In this document: positions 36,601-43,005 of the stretch, one piece after another
Layout of the letters: every line of letters starts with the position of its first letter
Numbering within the stretch: position 1 is the stretch's first letter
Assembly (NCBI RefSeq): GCF_026341275.1
Contig: NZ_JAIFZO010000002.1
Coordinates: 756,361 to 820,360, forward strand
Direction: 5' to 3'
DNA: 64,000 nucleotides
From: Streptomyces ortus
GTDB taxonomy: Bacteria; Actinomycetota; Actinomycetes; Streptomycetales; Streptomycetaceae
Notes under the pieces: generated by a model
Seen by the model: only the letters and a program-made list of their open reading frames with translations
Database searches by the model: none
Told to the model about the DNA's origin: nothing
Translations under genes and position numbers: made by a program

Positions 36601-37227
36601 GTTCGTCAGCCGGTCCACGAGGGTCGCCGGGTCGATCTGCTCCAGGCGGTTGCGGTCGGCGTCCACGGTGGCGTACCGCAGCCAGCCGGGCGTGGCCTGC
36701 CCCCGCGCCACCTCCTGTGCGGGCTGCTCCGCGGACGGTGCGGCGGAGTGCGCGGCGGCCGGGCGTACGAGGTCCTGGGCGGCCGATTCCGCCTCCCGCT
36801 CGATCGCCTGCTGCGGGAGGCTGACCGCGCCGAGGTCGCGGCCGGCCCGCAGGGCTCCGAGGCCGTCCGGGTTCTGCACGGTGTGCAACAGCTCGTGCGC
36901 GAGCAGGCGTTGCCCGTCGGCCGTGCCGGGGCGGTAGGCGCCCTCGCGGAAGAAGACGTCCTGGCCGACGGCGACGGCGTCCGCGCCGAGCAGTTCGGTC
37001 AGTTGTCCGGCGTCCCGCCCGGTGTGCAGCCGTACGCGGCCGAGATCATGACCGAGCTGTTCCTCCAACTCCCTTCGTACGCCGACGTCGAGCGGCTGTC
37101 CCGCGCCGCTGACGATGTCCCTCGGCTCGGGTTCCCGGGCCTTGGCGGCGCGCTCCTTGCGCTTGCGGCGGCGCTGTTCGGCGGCCTGCTCCGCACGGGC
37201 GTCCTGGGTCGAGGAGTTGCCGCTCAT
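30634..37227 (-). CDS. Giant DUF4157 protein with C-terminal nuclease-like toxin domain (eCIS effector candidate)
   Basis: 2197 residues. Residues about 38-120: DUF4157 (GQPLDVGVRRELEEQLGHDL, FFREGAYRPGTADG, HELLH at 111-115), a domain linked to eCIS cargo. About 120-1150: Ala/Ser/Pro/Gly/Glu-rich low complexity with helical patches. About 1150-1610: charged coiled coil, then long amphipathic helices (VIRAARDAVVGFIKNF, IIELAARIRKFIGDLISAAI, LPFIIGEIVITKVIAKLIPG). About 1610-1845: Pro/Lys/Thr linker with DKxRP repeats. 1848-2197: a distinct basic, AT-rich-coded domain that after an FATLNP pre-toxin segment contains WVRMHLLTKRLGGPAKGSNL (His2004), resembling the His...GG...N core of His-Me-finger DNA/RNA endonucleases. 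It lies inside the eCIS operon between ATPase and hub genes. It is probably loaded cargo; the helical part could also act as tape measure, since no separate one is seen. Confidence 0.82.
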   Translation of the reverse strand: MSGNSSTQDARAEQAAEQRRRKRKERAAKAREPEPRDIVSGAGQPLDVGVRRELEEQLGHDLGRVRLHTGRDAGQLTELLGADAVAVGQDVFFREGAYRPGTADGQRLLAHELLHTVQNPDGLGALRAGRDLGAVSLPQQAIEREAESAAQDLVRPAAAHSAAPSAEQPAQEVARGQATPGWLRYATVDADRNRLEQIDPATLVDRLTNSVVRSLRGDPEDRSRRTRHQLARLPEELLDGVLDRLEDRLLGSEHDRVLDLVEEIEADGDLPQEPDSYEAPAVEADAAGELRFRRENERRSAEEEQAEKQAGEHGTGKAPGPEKEPAGTEGATGSTPENGSAQPGGDRGPERQQPSSGAAQSPGARQSGEGTTEGSDGQGAAQKKEAKEDRAAPGDRSGESGGSGAERKEGGADKGAADERSAPAASEEESAARNRPGAVDALVAGQHPKPADKAGQPKPTGSPTAAGKDTQLPARLSRLDGVRNQDLEGPEETADEDPFGSGSESEVEVGGEEKSAWDVKLRPEDFIPEHDPDMSGIPTADASDPSPGAAEAVPSFPAPPVTRADKVQAERDAEDAEDAAAESEAESESASGSDDGTGPADGDSAAGAESDAAAGRESGPGDGRFDGLAVEQAAAPASVSGAPARDPKSGADPKAGPVAAQTAVQQAPGRSDGGAESGGEVRETAAKEEKGTPAGGEKAGGAQEKASPQATPASSASAGVGAGVGAGSGSGSAAVTGPQASSASASAGSSGSSGSSGFSGSSAGASESASSARDSHVSGSTSGGGTGTGAGTGTTESPAAQAPAPAPATPGPANAPRSEPTRATESPAPAKESSASRTKAARSAPAAGGSRGGGGGGAGGGSAAVPAARGKGNKKDSAPAPNLSQVSPEAGLATASNLKPHRALEAMGGVGGSVDRTVGDEHKALAAAPPSMERPAGAPQTLQGKPKAGAPAQYSQDPARKSEAPEEKKAEVKGAKEPEGQIEAEKAEEPGGWDTFKMALGFGIGWLADKLGFEVDAQELAAKFAGLPTKDEALKQAQAGNAPGVELRGEAEGAAGEQGAAVDTKGQETVTTGRDDAARPMGENQVYPDAPKEQLKAKVPGAEGGRGGVPQGGASTGAVPPEAASEVAEHDRGPQFRAAFSDGQKGVSEGRRTKDRDFRDSQAKHRQKVDAEIAANTESQAGEREKALGEVTAQRADWRKEQDEELKNLGTKKTERHDKVRKDVQDKEKKTDDDVAKEKTDGDKKIRDANTKAEQDAEKKRDDSVNESGNWISKAFDWLKEKVIEIKNAIVRVIRAARDAVVGFIKNFRTTVERWINEARRFIVDAIKNLIDDLIEFAKALVRGIIELAARIRKFIGDLISAAIALVNRLAKMLKQIVTDLLNAIGKLLGSILSILRKMLLDVVEAVIAAVKTVLEYASKLLSALGEFMMIAVDFLSDPGGWLSGAKNSAVDGAKNHLFREVQAAVKQWFQSKIEEIIGIPKAMIDKLIKGGFTLERIVKETWDAIVPQLPFIIGEIVITKVIAKLIPGAGWAMAVIDAIRTAIGALSEILRAIGAVISWLRAVRQGGAGILFAKAVAAGIVALLELAYEALLSGIGKYVAKVGRRLKGVAAKLGKEKRGGGDGKAPAGRASDDRADTGRPRPATAASPSPTSPGPVPSPTPKRPTPATPPKPTTTTPKKPAPAAGPARPTTTGPAKETPKPGSSAYAKPTANDKNARPKPKEDKKPDTRPTPVPEAHPTADPRPAGTDPTPHPKTDTPAKPKADQPSPTPEPDSKAPDKPRPDKPRPDKDRPDKDRPDKDTPAKPEPDRDGAGRPKSHDGKKPKHGKDSDGHPKKPNKDDRRRQEESPEAKAARLALIVQRLRRILRPKLRQGVPRGTHEAMLVGLGRHFKLTGLKRVGNKKFTDFATLNPTLPVTPGEYSADDEDDYIEIPADPALPNTRIPNFADNKLARNFKAEYINKAFVGTHGEESTEADLPTEPIGFRHLNKYDFNTDKSNRWVRMHLLTKRLGGPAKGSNLVPARRGVNTRFKWDIERYPESWVRSGDKKPAWYKIDLNYHGGSIVGFPSHLQAEWGIYEPDRRRSTWVEKPAPAGMPSSKSDPRLEKPPIPSGANRVFVNHDPVSRLERMLFIRESFAKLIEEAVKSRGRNVRSRTQLLAAIDALHAKKKTPLENYASDKQNLLDALIASHATFDPKP
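31829..31899 (-). repeat. 15-bp tandem repeat inside the DUF4157 gene
   Basis: Four copies of TTGTCCGGCCTGTCC / TTGTCCGGCCTGGGT plus a partial fifth, in frame, encoding the DKxRP pentapeptide repeats of the linker just before the toxin domain. Copy number can change without frameshift, and such linkers are common recombination points in polymorphic toxins. Confidence 0.85.
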
Positions 37228-37544
37228 GGGGCCTGCACCTCCCCCTGGCCGGAGAGACCCGCGTGGACGGCCCGTGCCAGCTCCTGGCCGAGCCGTCGCG
37301 CCGACAGTCCGGCGGGCAGGGGCGGCAGCCCGGACAGCGCGTCCAGCGTCACCGCGCCGCGCCCGGTGGCCAGCGGCACGCCGTGTTCCCGTACCAGCCG
37401 GGTCAGTTCGTGGGTGAAGGCGGCGGACACCCGGTCGGGGTCCACCCGGAAGCCGTCGAGGACGAGCTCACCGACGTCCACCCGGATCGCGTCCGGCCGC
37501 CTGCCCGCGCCCCCGTGCACGTGGTTCACGTCGTTCACACCCAT
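37224..37544 (-). CDS. Small eCIS accessory protein next to DUF4157
   Basis: A 106-residue protein starting MGVNDVNHVHGGAGRR. It has a compact core (IRVDVGELVLDGFRVDPDRV, FTHELTRLVREHGVPLA, LSARRLGQELARAVHAGL) of one small beta element and two helices. I do not recognise a named family, but small proteins with a pattern like L.LDGF....A..F..EL.RL...G recur beside AAA+ and DUF4157 genes of eCIS clusters. It overlaps the ATPase stop by 10 nt and the DUF4157 start by 4 nt, so it is made immediately before the giant protein. An adaptor or chaperone for loading is a fair guess. Confidence 0.6.
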   Translation of the reverse strand: MGVNDVNHVHGGAGRRPDAIRVDVGELVLDGFRVDPDRVSAAFTHELTRLVREHGVPLATGRGAVTLDALSGLPPLPAGLSARRLGQELARAVHAGLSGQGEVQAP

Positions 37545-39640
37545 CCGCGGACCTCCCCCGGTGTGAGCGAGCGCTCCAGCTTGAGGTACTCGGTGCGGGC
37601 CGCCGCGAGCATGTGCCGCATCTGAAGCCGGTCGCCCTCCTCGGCGGCGAGGAAGGCTCCGGAGAGGGCGATGTTGCGGATCGAGCCGCCCGCGACGGTC
37701 AACTGGGCCAGCAGCTCCGGTTCGATGCCCTTCACCGGGGTCTGCGGCGGCAGCACCCGGCGCCAGATCTCGGCGCGCTCGTGCTCGGCCGGGAACGGGA
37801 AGTCGACGACGAACCGGATCCGTCGCAGGAACGCCGTGTCGAGAGCCTTCTTCATGTTGGTGGTGAGGATCGCGAGACCCCGGTACGCCTCCATGCGCAT
37901 CAGCAGATAGCTGACTTCGAGGTTGGCGTACCGGTCGTGGCTGTCCTTGACCTCGCTGCGCTTGCCGAAGAGGGCGTCGGCCTCGTCGAACAGGAGGAGC
38001 GCGCCCCCGCGTTCGGCGGCGTCGAAGACGCGGCGCAGGTTCTTCTCGGTCTCGCCGATGTACTTGCTGACCACCTGGGACAGGTCGATGACGAAGAGGT
38101 CGAGGCCCAGCTCCTTTGCCATCACCTCGGCCGCGAGGGTCTTGCCGGTGCCCGAGCCGCCCGCGAAGAGCGCGGTGACGCCGAGGCCCCGGCGCAGGGT
38201 GGCGGCGAAGCCCCACTCCTGGTGGACCGTCGCCCGCTGCCGCACGTGGGCGACGATCTCCCGCAGTACGCTCGTCTGCCGCTCGTGCAGTACGAGGTCG
38301 TCCCAGCCCGCGTCCGGCTCGATACGGCGGCCCAGCTCGTCCATGCCGATCCGGGCCTCGTTCAGCCCGGCCCGCCAGGCGAGCAGCGCGGGGTCCGGCT
38401 CGTCCTCGGCCGGCAGCTCACGGCGTACGGTGGCGGCGGCGGACCGTACGACATGGGGCGGCAGCTGGAACTGGGCCACCAGCGACCGCAGTTCGCCCTC
38501 CCCGAGGTCGACGACGCCCTCGAACGCGTCGGTCCACAGGCCCAGTTGTTCCTCGTCGTCCAGGCGGGGCACCGCCACCCGTTCCCCGCGCGCCTGATCG
38601 GACCGGCGCGGGTCGGGGCTCGACACGACGACGGGAACGGCCGCCCCGGCGAGGAACGCGTCGGTCGCCGCGTGCTGGTCGCGGTCGAGTTCGCCCGCCT
38701 CCACGAGCAGGGCGGCGGGCAGCAGGATCGCCTCGCGCTGCCACAGCCGGGCCAGCAGGTCACGCTCGCCGGGGGCGGTCGGGATGTCCTCGGCGTTCAT
38801 CGCGTACAGGGCGAGTCCGGAGCGGGCCGCCGCGGCGGCGGCGATGTCGGCCCGGCCGCGCGGGTCGCCGCCGACCACCTCGACGAGCGGCGGCGCGTCG
38901 GGGCGCGCGCCGGTCGTCCAGCCCGCGGCGACCCGGCTCGCGGCCAGGTCGTACGACGGCGGAAGGTCCTCGGGAACCGGCGCGCGGCGCAACTGGCCGT
39001 GCAGGCGCGCGTCCAGGTAGGGCGAGCCGAGGAGGAAGTGCAGGATGCGCTCGTCGAGCCGCAGCCGGGACAGGGTCAGGGACTGGTCCCGGCCGCGCTG
39101 CGCGTCGTCGGCCGGCTCGACGATCCGCCAGCGGCGCAGGGGCGCGACCGGGGTCAGCGCGCTCCAGTGCGGTTCGGCGAGGGCGGCCAGGGCGAGCGAG
39201 AACGTGGGGTACGCGCGTTCGGGGTCCCCGTGGGCCGCGGCACAGCGGGCGGCGGTCGTGGTGTCCACCTCGCAGGCGGCGGTGAGGAGTACGAGGTCCC
39301 GCTCGAAGGGGGTGAGCGCGAAACAGGCGACGAGCGCGTCGAGGGGCCCTGTCACCGGCCCCACCGGACCACCCGCGGAACCGCTGTCGGCGCCGGTACC
39401 TGTGGCTGTGCCGGTACTTGCGGCTGCAGCTGCGGCTGCGGCTGATTTCTCAGGTGTGCTCCGCGAGGGGTCCGTGGGCCGGGTCGCACGCGCCGCGTGG
39501 GCGTCGACGCGGGCGAGGACGCGCCGGATCTCCGCGATCAGGGTCGGGGCGCCGTCCCCCGGTACGACCCCCGCGTCCGGTCCGGTCATCGCGGCCGGCT
39601 CCTGCGCACCCATGCCCTCGCCTCCCCCCGTCGTGCTCAC
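37535..39640 (-). CDS. eCIS AAA+ ATPase (Afp15-like)
   Basis: A 701-residue ATPase found in all eCIS clusters, thought to act in assembly or cargo loading. The N-terminal 450 residues form the winged/helical region with a degenerate nucleotide-binding fold (LVEVVGGDPRGRADIAAAAA). The C-terminal AAA+ domain has Walker A GGSGTGKTL near residue 490, Walker B ALLLFDEADALFG, sensor 1 AILTTNMKK and an arginine pair in AFLRRIRFVVDFPF. The start is the GTG at 39640, 7 nt after the stop of the DUF4255 gene; an open frame reaches 39727 but overlaps that gene. An Ala/Thr/Gly-rich stretch at residues 65-90 is low complexity. Confidence 0.92.
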   Translation of the reverse strand: MSTTGGGEGMGAQEPAAMTGPDAGVVPGDGAPTLIAEIRRVLARVDAHAARATRPTDPSRSTPEKSAAAAAAAASTGTATGTGADSGSAGGPVGPVTGPLDALVACFALTPFERDLVLLTAACEVDTTTAARCAAAHGDPERAYPTFSLALAALAEPHWSALTPVAPLRRWRIVEPADDAQRGRDQSLTLSRLRLDERILHFLLGSPYLDARLHGQLRRAPVPEDLPPSYDLAASRVAAGWTTGARPDAPPLVEVVGGDPRGRADIAAAAAARSGLALYAMNAEDIPTAPGERDLLARLWQREAILLPAALLVEAGELDRDQHAATDAFLAGAAVPVVVSSPDPRRSDQARGERVAVPRLDDEEQLGLWTDAFEGVVDLGEGELRSLVAQFQLPPHVVRSAAATVRRELPAEDEPDPALLAWRAGLNEARIGMDELGRRIEPDAGWDDLVLHERQTSVLREIVAHVRQRATVHQEWGFAATLRRGLGVTALFAGGSGTGKTLAAEVMAKELGLDLFVIDLSQVVSKYIGETEKNLRRVFDAAERGGALLLFDEADALFGKRSEVKDSHDRYANLEVSYLLMRMEAYRGLAILTTNMKKALDTAFLRRIRFVVDFPFPAEHERAEIWRRVLPPQTPVKGIEPELLAQLTVAGGSIRNIALSGAFLAAEEGDRLQMRHMLAAARTEYLKLERSLTPGEVRGWV

Positions 39641-39647
39641 GCCCGCC

Positions 39648-40679
39648 TCACCGCCCCGCGCCGTCGGGACCGTCGTCGGCCGTCGGGGAGCCCGCTCCGG
39701 TGTCCGTGAGGGCATCCGGCGAGGCATCGGTCGAGGCGGCGGGCGTCGCTTTCTTCGCCACGCCCCGCGAGGACCTGCCCGCCTGCGGCTCCTTGCGAGC
39801 GCGGGCGCGGGCGCCGTCCGGTGCCTTGGCGGCGGCCCGCGCCGACGGCTTGGCGGGCGCTTTCGCCGAAGCCTTCGCGGGCGTCTTGGCAGGCGTCTTG
39901 GCAGGCGGCTGCGCGGGCGACTGCGCAGGCGACTTCGTGGCCGTCCTCGCCGTCACCTCGGCCGTACCGGCGGGCGCGGTGTCCGCCGGAGTGCCGGCCT
40001 CCGCGGCCCCCGACGCGGGCCGGGCCGCGTCGCCCGCGCCCGGCGGAACCGGCACCCCTGGCACCCCCGGCGCCCCGAACGGCAGCACCCGTACCGTCGA
40101 CCGCTCCACCGGCTTCGCCGCCACCGGCGTCCCGCGGCCCTCGATCAGGACGAGCGCCGCCTGGTAGACCACCGACAGGGTGTACGGGGTCTGGTGGAGC
40201 ATCCCCCAGAGCTTCGAGGTCTCGTCGATGTCCATCACCGTGGGCGTGAACCGCACCCGCTGCGCCGCTTCGGCGAGGTCGCTGTCCGCCAAGTACGGCT
40301 TCTCCCCGGCCAGTTCGATGATGTCGAGCGGCAGAACCGGGATCTCGTGCAGCGTGCGCACGACGGAGCCGATCAGCCGCTGGCCGACCAGTTCCGTCTC
40401 CTCGCCGTACGCGCTGATGAGGAAGTGCAGGTCCAGCCCGGCCGCGGCCCGCTTGAGCAGCGTGCCGTCGGAGGCGCGTGTCGGCAGGTCGGTGTTGCGC
40501 TGCGAGGTGTTGGGGGTGACCTGGTAGAGGAAGACGGTGATCGTGGGCTCGGCGGGCGGGTCGGCCGACGGCTTGCGCGGCTCGACCTTGACGGCCATGT
40601 CGATCTCGGGCTGCAGGTTGGCCTCGATCAGCAGGGCGAGGGCCTGGGTGACGTGGGCGATGGCGAGTGCGTTGCTCAT
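39648..40679 (-). CDS. DUF4255 tail-terminator (cap) protein with basic tail
   Basis: A 343-residue protein. The first about 185 residues are DUF4255 (Afp16-like), which caps the tube and sheath and sets final assembly: SNALAIAHVTQALALLIEAN, TITVFLYQVTPNTSQRNTDL, LDLHFLISAYGEETELVGQR, LIGSVVRTLHEIP and TPYTLSVVYQAALVLIEG. The remaining about 150 residues are Ala/Pro/Lys/Arg-rich (PAKTPAKTPAKASAKAPAK) like histone-H1-type tails, and then acidic. Only the first domain has family precedent; the tail is an unusual addition. Confidence 0.88.
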   Translation of the reverse strand: MSNALAIAHVTQALALLIEANLQPEIDMAVKVEPRKPSADPPAEPTITVFLYQVTPNTSQRNTDLPTRASDGTLLKRAAAGLDLHFLISAYGEETELVGQRLIGSVVRTLHEIPVLPLDIIELAGEKPYLADSDLAEAAQRVRFTPTVMDIDETSKLWGMLHQTPYTLSVVYQAALVLIEGRGTPVAAKPVERSTVRVLPFGAPGVPGVPVPPGAGDAARPASGAAEAGTPADTAPAGTAEVTARTATKSPAQSPAQPPAKTPAKTPAKASAKAPAKPSARAAAKAPDGARARARKEPQAGRSSRGVAKKATPAASTDASPDALTDTGAGSPTADDGPDGAGR

Positions 40680-40791
40680 GACGTCAGTTCCTCGGTTCCT
40701 GAGTTCCCCGGTCCCACTGGTCCGCCGCTCCCCGCTCCCCTGCTCCGCCGGCCGGTCGCCGGTGCGTCGATCCGTCGTGTCCGCGCGTGCT

Positions 40792-41571
40792 TCACTCGCG
40801 CCCCCTCGCCAGGTAGTCCGCCAGACTCACGGTCGCCGACGGTCGCCCGGGGGCGGTGGGCCGACGTCCGCCGCCGGACGGGGCCGCGCCCGCCGCCGTC
40901 ACTTCGAGGCGCCCTATCTGCACCTGGACCACCTGTTCGCCGCCGCGCCGGGACCGACGGCCCGTGGCCTGCCGTACGGCGTCGCGGGCCGCCGCCGTGT
41001 CCGCGGGACCGGGTCGCGGCGCGGCGGACACGGCGGCGGGGGAAGCGACGCCCGTGCCGGAAGGGAGAGGCACGGACACCGCGCTCGGGGCGGAGGCCCG
41101 CTCCGGCTCGCCCCGCACGTTGGAACGCCGCACGGAGTCGGGAGCGGGCAGCGGCGCCGGTACGACCTCGGCGGCGGGCCGCAGCAGCGGCGCCTGAGGC
41201 AGGTCCAGCGGCACGGGCCGGGGTGCCGGTTCCCCGGACACCGGCCGCCCGGCCTGTAGGACGGTCCGCTCGCGCTCCGTGCGGAGCTGGACCTCGCGCA
41301 CGGCCGACCCCGCCAAGTCAGTCGACACCGAGCCCTGTTGGGGCGCGGTCGGCCACAGCGGTGCCCCCGTGTCCGGGTCGGGCGCGGCGGCCCGTACCGC
41401 CTCGGCCCGTTCGAAGGGGCCGGCCAGCCGCGGTCGCAGCCGCACCACGTCCGCGGGCGGCGCGGCGGCCGGGGTGTGCCGGGCGAGCAGCCGGTCGAAG
41501 AAGTCGGGCGCCCGTGACGCCCGCTCCTGCTCGGGGCGCCCTCCCACGGGATCAGCCGAGGGGTCAGACAT
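40792..41571 (-). CDS. eCIS-associated protein with conserved C-terminal motif
   Basis: A 259-residue protein starting MSDPSADPVGGRPEQE. It is mostly Pro/Ala/Arg-rich and probably disordered. Its last about 60 residues carry a conserved pattern, QVVQVQIGRLEVTAAGAAP followed by SATVSLADYLARGRE. Small eCIS and phage-tail-like proteins ending in an IGR-EVRA...SLxDYLxRR motif are common in such operons; their role is unknown. Overlaps the upstream zinc-ribbon gene by 8 nt. An N-terminal helix (APDFFDRLLARH) may be a second interaction point. The start is the ATG at 41571; 112 nt separate its end from the DUF4255 gene. Confidence 0.65.
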   Translation of the reverse strand: MSDPSADPVGGRPEQERASRAPDFFDRLLARHTPAAAPPADVVRLRPRLAGPFERAEAVRAAAPDPDTGAPLWPTAPQQGSVSTDLAGSAVREVQLRTERERTVLQAGRPVSGEPAPRPVPLDLPQAPLLRPAAEVVPAPLPAPDSVRRSNVRGEPERASAPSAVSVPLPSGTGVASPAAVSAAPRPGPADTAAARDAVRQATGRRSRRGGEQVVQVQIGRLEVTAAGAAPSGGGRRPTAPGRPSATVSLADYLARGRE

Positions 41572-42292
41572 CGGCACACAGCTCCAGGTAGTAGCGGCGC
41601 CGCAGCGGGCTGAGCGCCAGGATCTCCGGCTCGCTCCAGCCGTAGGCGGTGGCGAGCAGATGGACGTCGAGGAGCACGTCGCGCGCCCAGGCGTCCAGTT
41701 CGGTCCACAGATAGGAGGCGATGTCGAGTTCGGCGCGGGTGGCCGTTCCGCACTCGGGGCAGTTGACGTCGAGCGTGAGGTCGGCGCCCGGGTCGGCCTC
41801 CTGTGCCGCCTCGGCGAGCCGGTGCCGTACCGCCTCGGGCAGCGCGTCGGCGGGGACGTCCGCACCGTGGCGTACGGCCGAGACGACGCACCGTTCCAGC
41901 AGGGCTAGGCGGGGTTCCGGGTGCCGGGCCGCCGCCGTCAGGTCGGCGGCACTCGGCACCCGGAGTTCGATCTCCCAGCCGTCCTCGGCGACCCGCACCG
42001 AGGCCGGGGCGGGACTGCCCGCCGACCGGGCCAGTTCCGCCGCGTCCAGGTCGAATTCCATGTCCTCGGCGCAGGCGGAACAGCCGAGCCGGACCTGCAT
42101 CCGTTCGCCGAACAGGGTCCGGCGCAGCGTGAAGAGGTCTGCCTCCCGCACGCCGACGGGCAGCGCGGACAGCGTCTCGGTCCCGGTGTCCGGGCGGGCG
42201 GCGCGGTGCAGCAGCAGGGCGCGTCCGGACGGGGCCTGGGCAAGCCCGGTCTCCCAGGTGGTGAGTAGTTCGGCCGCCCGAGTGATCGTCAT
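41564..42292 (-). CDS. eCIS zinc-ribbon protein, T4-baseplate-chaperone-like
   Basis: A 242-residue protein starting MTITRAAELLTTWETGLAQA. Two Cys pairs, LGCSACAEDMEFDLDAA and DVNCPECGTATRAELD, about 110 residues apart, form a probable zinc ribbon. The C-terminal helices (LWTELDAWARDVLLDVHLLA, WSEPEILALSPLRRRYYLEL) resemble the helical ending of tail-assembly chaperone or T4-baseplate-like families, in which WxExEILxLxxxRRxxYL recurs. It is encoded right after the tube, the place of tail chaperones in phages. A role in tube assembly or in capping during assembly is inferred. Confidence 0.65.
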   Translation of the reverse strand: MTITRAAELLTTWETGLAQAPSGRALLLHRAARPDTGTETLSALPVGVREADLFTLRRTLFGERMQVRLGCSACAEDMEFDLDAAELARSAGSPAPASVRVAEDGWEIELRVPSAADLTAAARHPEPRLALLERCVVSAVRHGADVPADALPEAVRHRLAEAAQEADPGADLTLDVNCPECGTATRAELDIASYLWTELDAWARDVLLDVHLLATAYGWSEPEILALSPLRRRYYLELCADV

Positions 42293-42441
42293 GCCCGCCC
42301 CCGTTCCGTCCCGGCCGTACCCGCTGTAGGCCGTACCTGTCCCCGCTGCCCCCGCAGCCCTTTCCGTCCAAGCCGTCCTGGCTGTGTCCCAGCCGTGTCA
42401 GCCGTGTCAGCCGACTCAGCCGTCGTGCGACTCCGCGCCCG

Positions 42442-42966
42442 TCAGGCCGGGTTCAGGAACGAGGGCTCCTCCGGCTCGGGCACCTCGTAGTCCCGCTCCC
42501 AGCCCTCGCATTCGAGCTTCAGCGACTGGATGGCCACCGCGTTGGCGTTGGCGTCCAGCTCGCCGAGCACCTGGTACTCGCTGGGCCAGGTCCGGTAGAG
42601 CTTGTGCGAGACGGCCACCTGCCCCGCCTCGTTGAGGACCTGGATCACGATGTCCTTGCGGAAGTCGGCGAGGGACACCTCGGAGCCGAGGCCCGCGCCG
42701 ACCTGCCAGACCTTGTTGGCCCAGCGGTCGAACTCGGGGTCGTGGGTGACCCCGCGCTCCAGCGTGATGCCCTCGAACTCGGAGCGCCCCGGCGACTTGC
42801 GCGGCGAGCTGGGGTCGCCGCCGTGCCGGTGCTTGACGACCTCGGTGGTCCGCTTCAGTGGACTGATCTTGCTGATGCCCGCGACCGTACGACCGTCCCA
42901 CAGCACCAGGAACTTGAAGTTCTTGTAGGGGTCGAAGCGCTGGGCGTTGACAGTGAACTCAGCCAT
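42442..42966 (-). CDS. Inner tube protein (gp19 family)
   Basis: A 174-residue hexameric tube subunit of the injection system (Afp1/Hcp-like, phage_T4_gp19). It shows FDPYKNFKFLVLWDGRTVAG, ISKISPLKRTTEVVKHRHGG, FEGITLERGVTHDPEFDRWA and the C-terminal SLKLECEGWERDYEVPEPEE. Only one tube gene is present, whereas Afp/PVC systems have two or three; one is normal for actinobacterial eCIS. Located 39 nt after the sheath stop. Confidence 0.94.
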   Translation of the reverse strand: MAEFTVNAQRFDPYKNFKFLVLWDGRTVAGISKISPLKRTTEVVKHRHGGDPSSPRKSPGRSEFEGITLERGVTHDPEFDRWANKVWQVGAGLGSEVSLADFRKDIVIQVLNEAGQVAVSHKLYRTWPSEYQVLGELDANANAVAIQSLKLECEGWERDYEVPEPEEPSFLNPA

Positions 42967-43005
42967 CGGTTTCCTTCACGTTCTTCCTCACGGGGCTCAT
43001 GCGGC

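Noticed and set aside
34016..37566. Long plus-strand open frames opposite the DUF4157 gene
   Set aside because: They are high-GC mirror frames with repetitive Ser/Pro/Arg composition; the minus strand carries clear domains and operon spacing.
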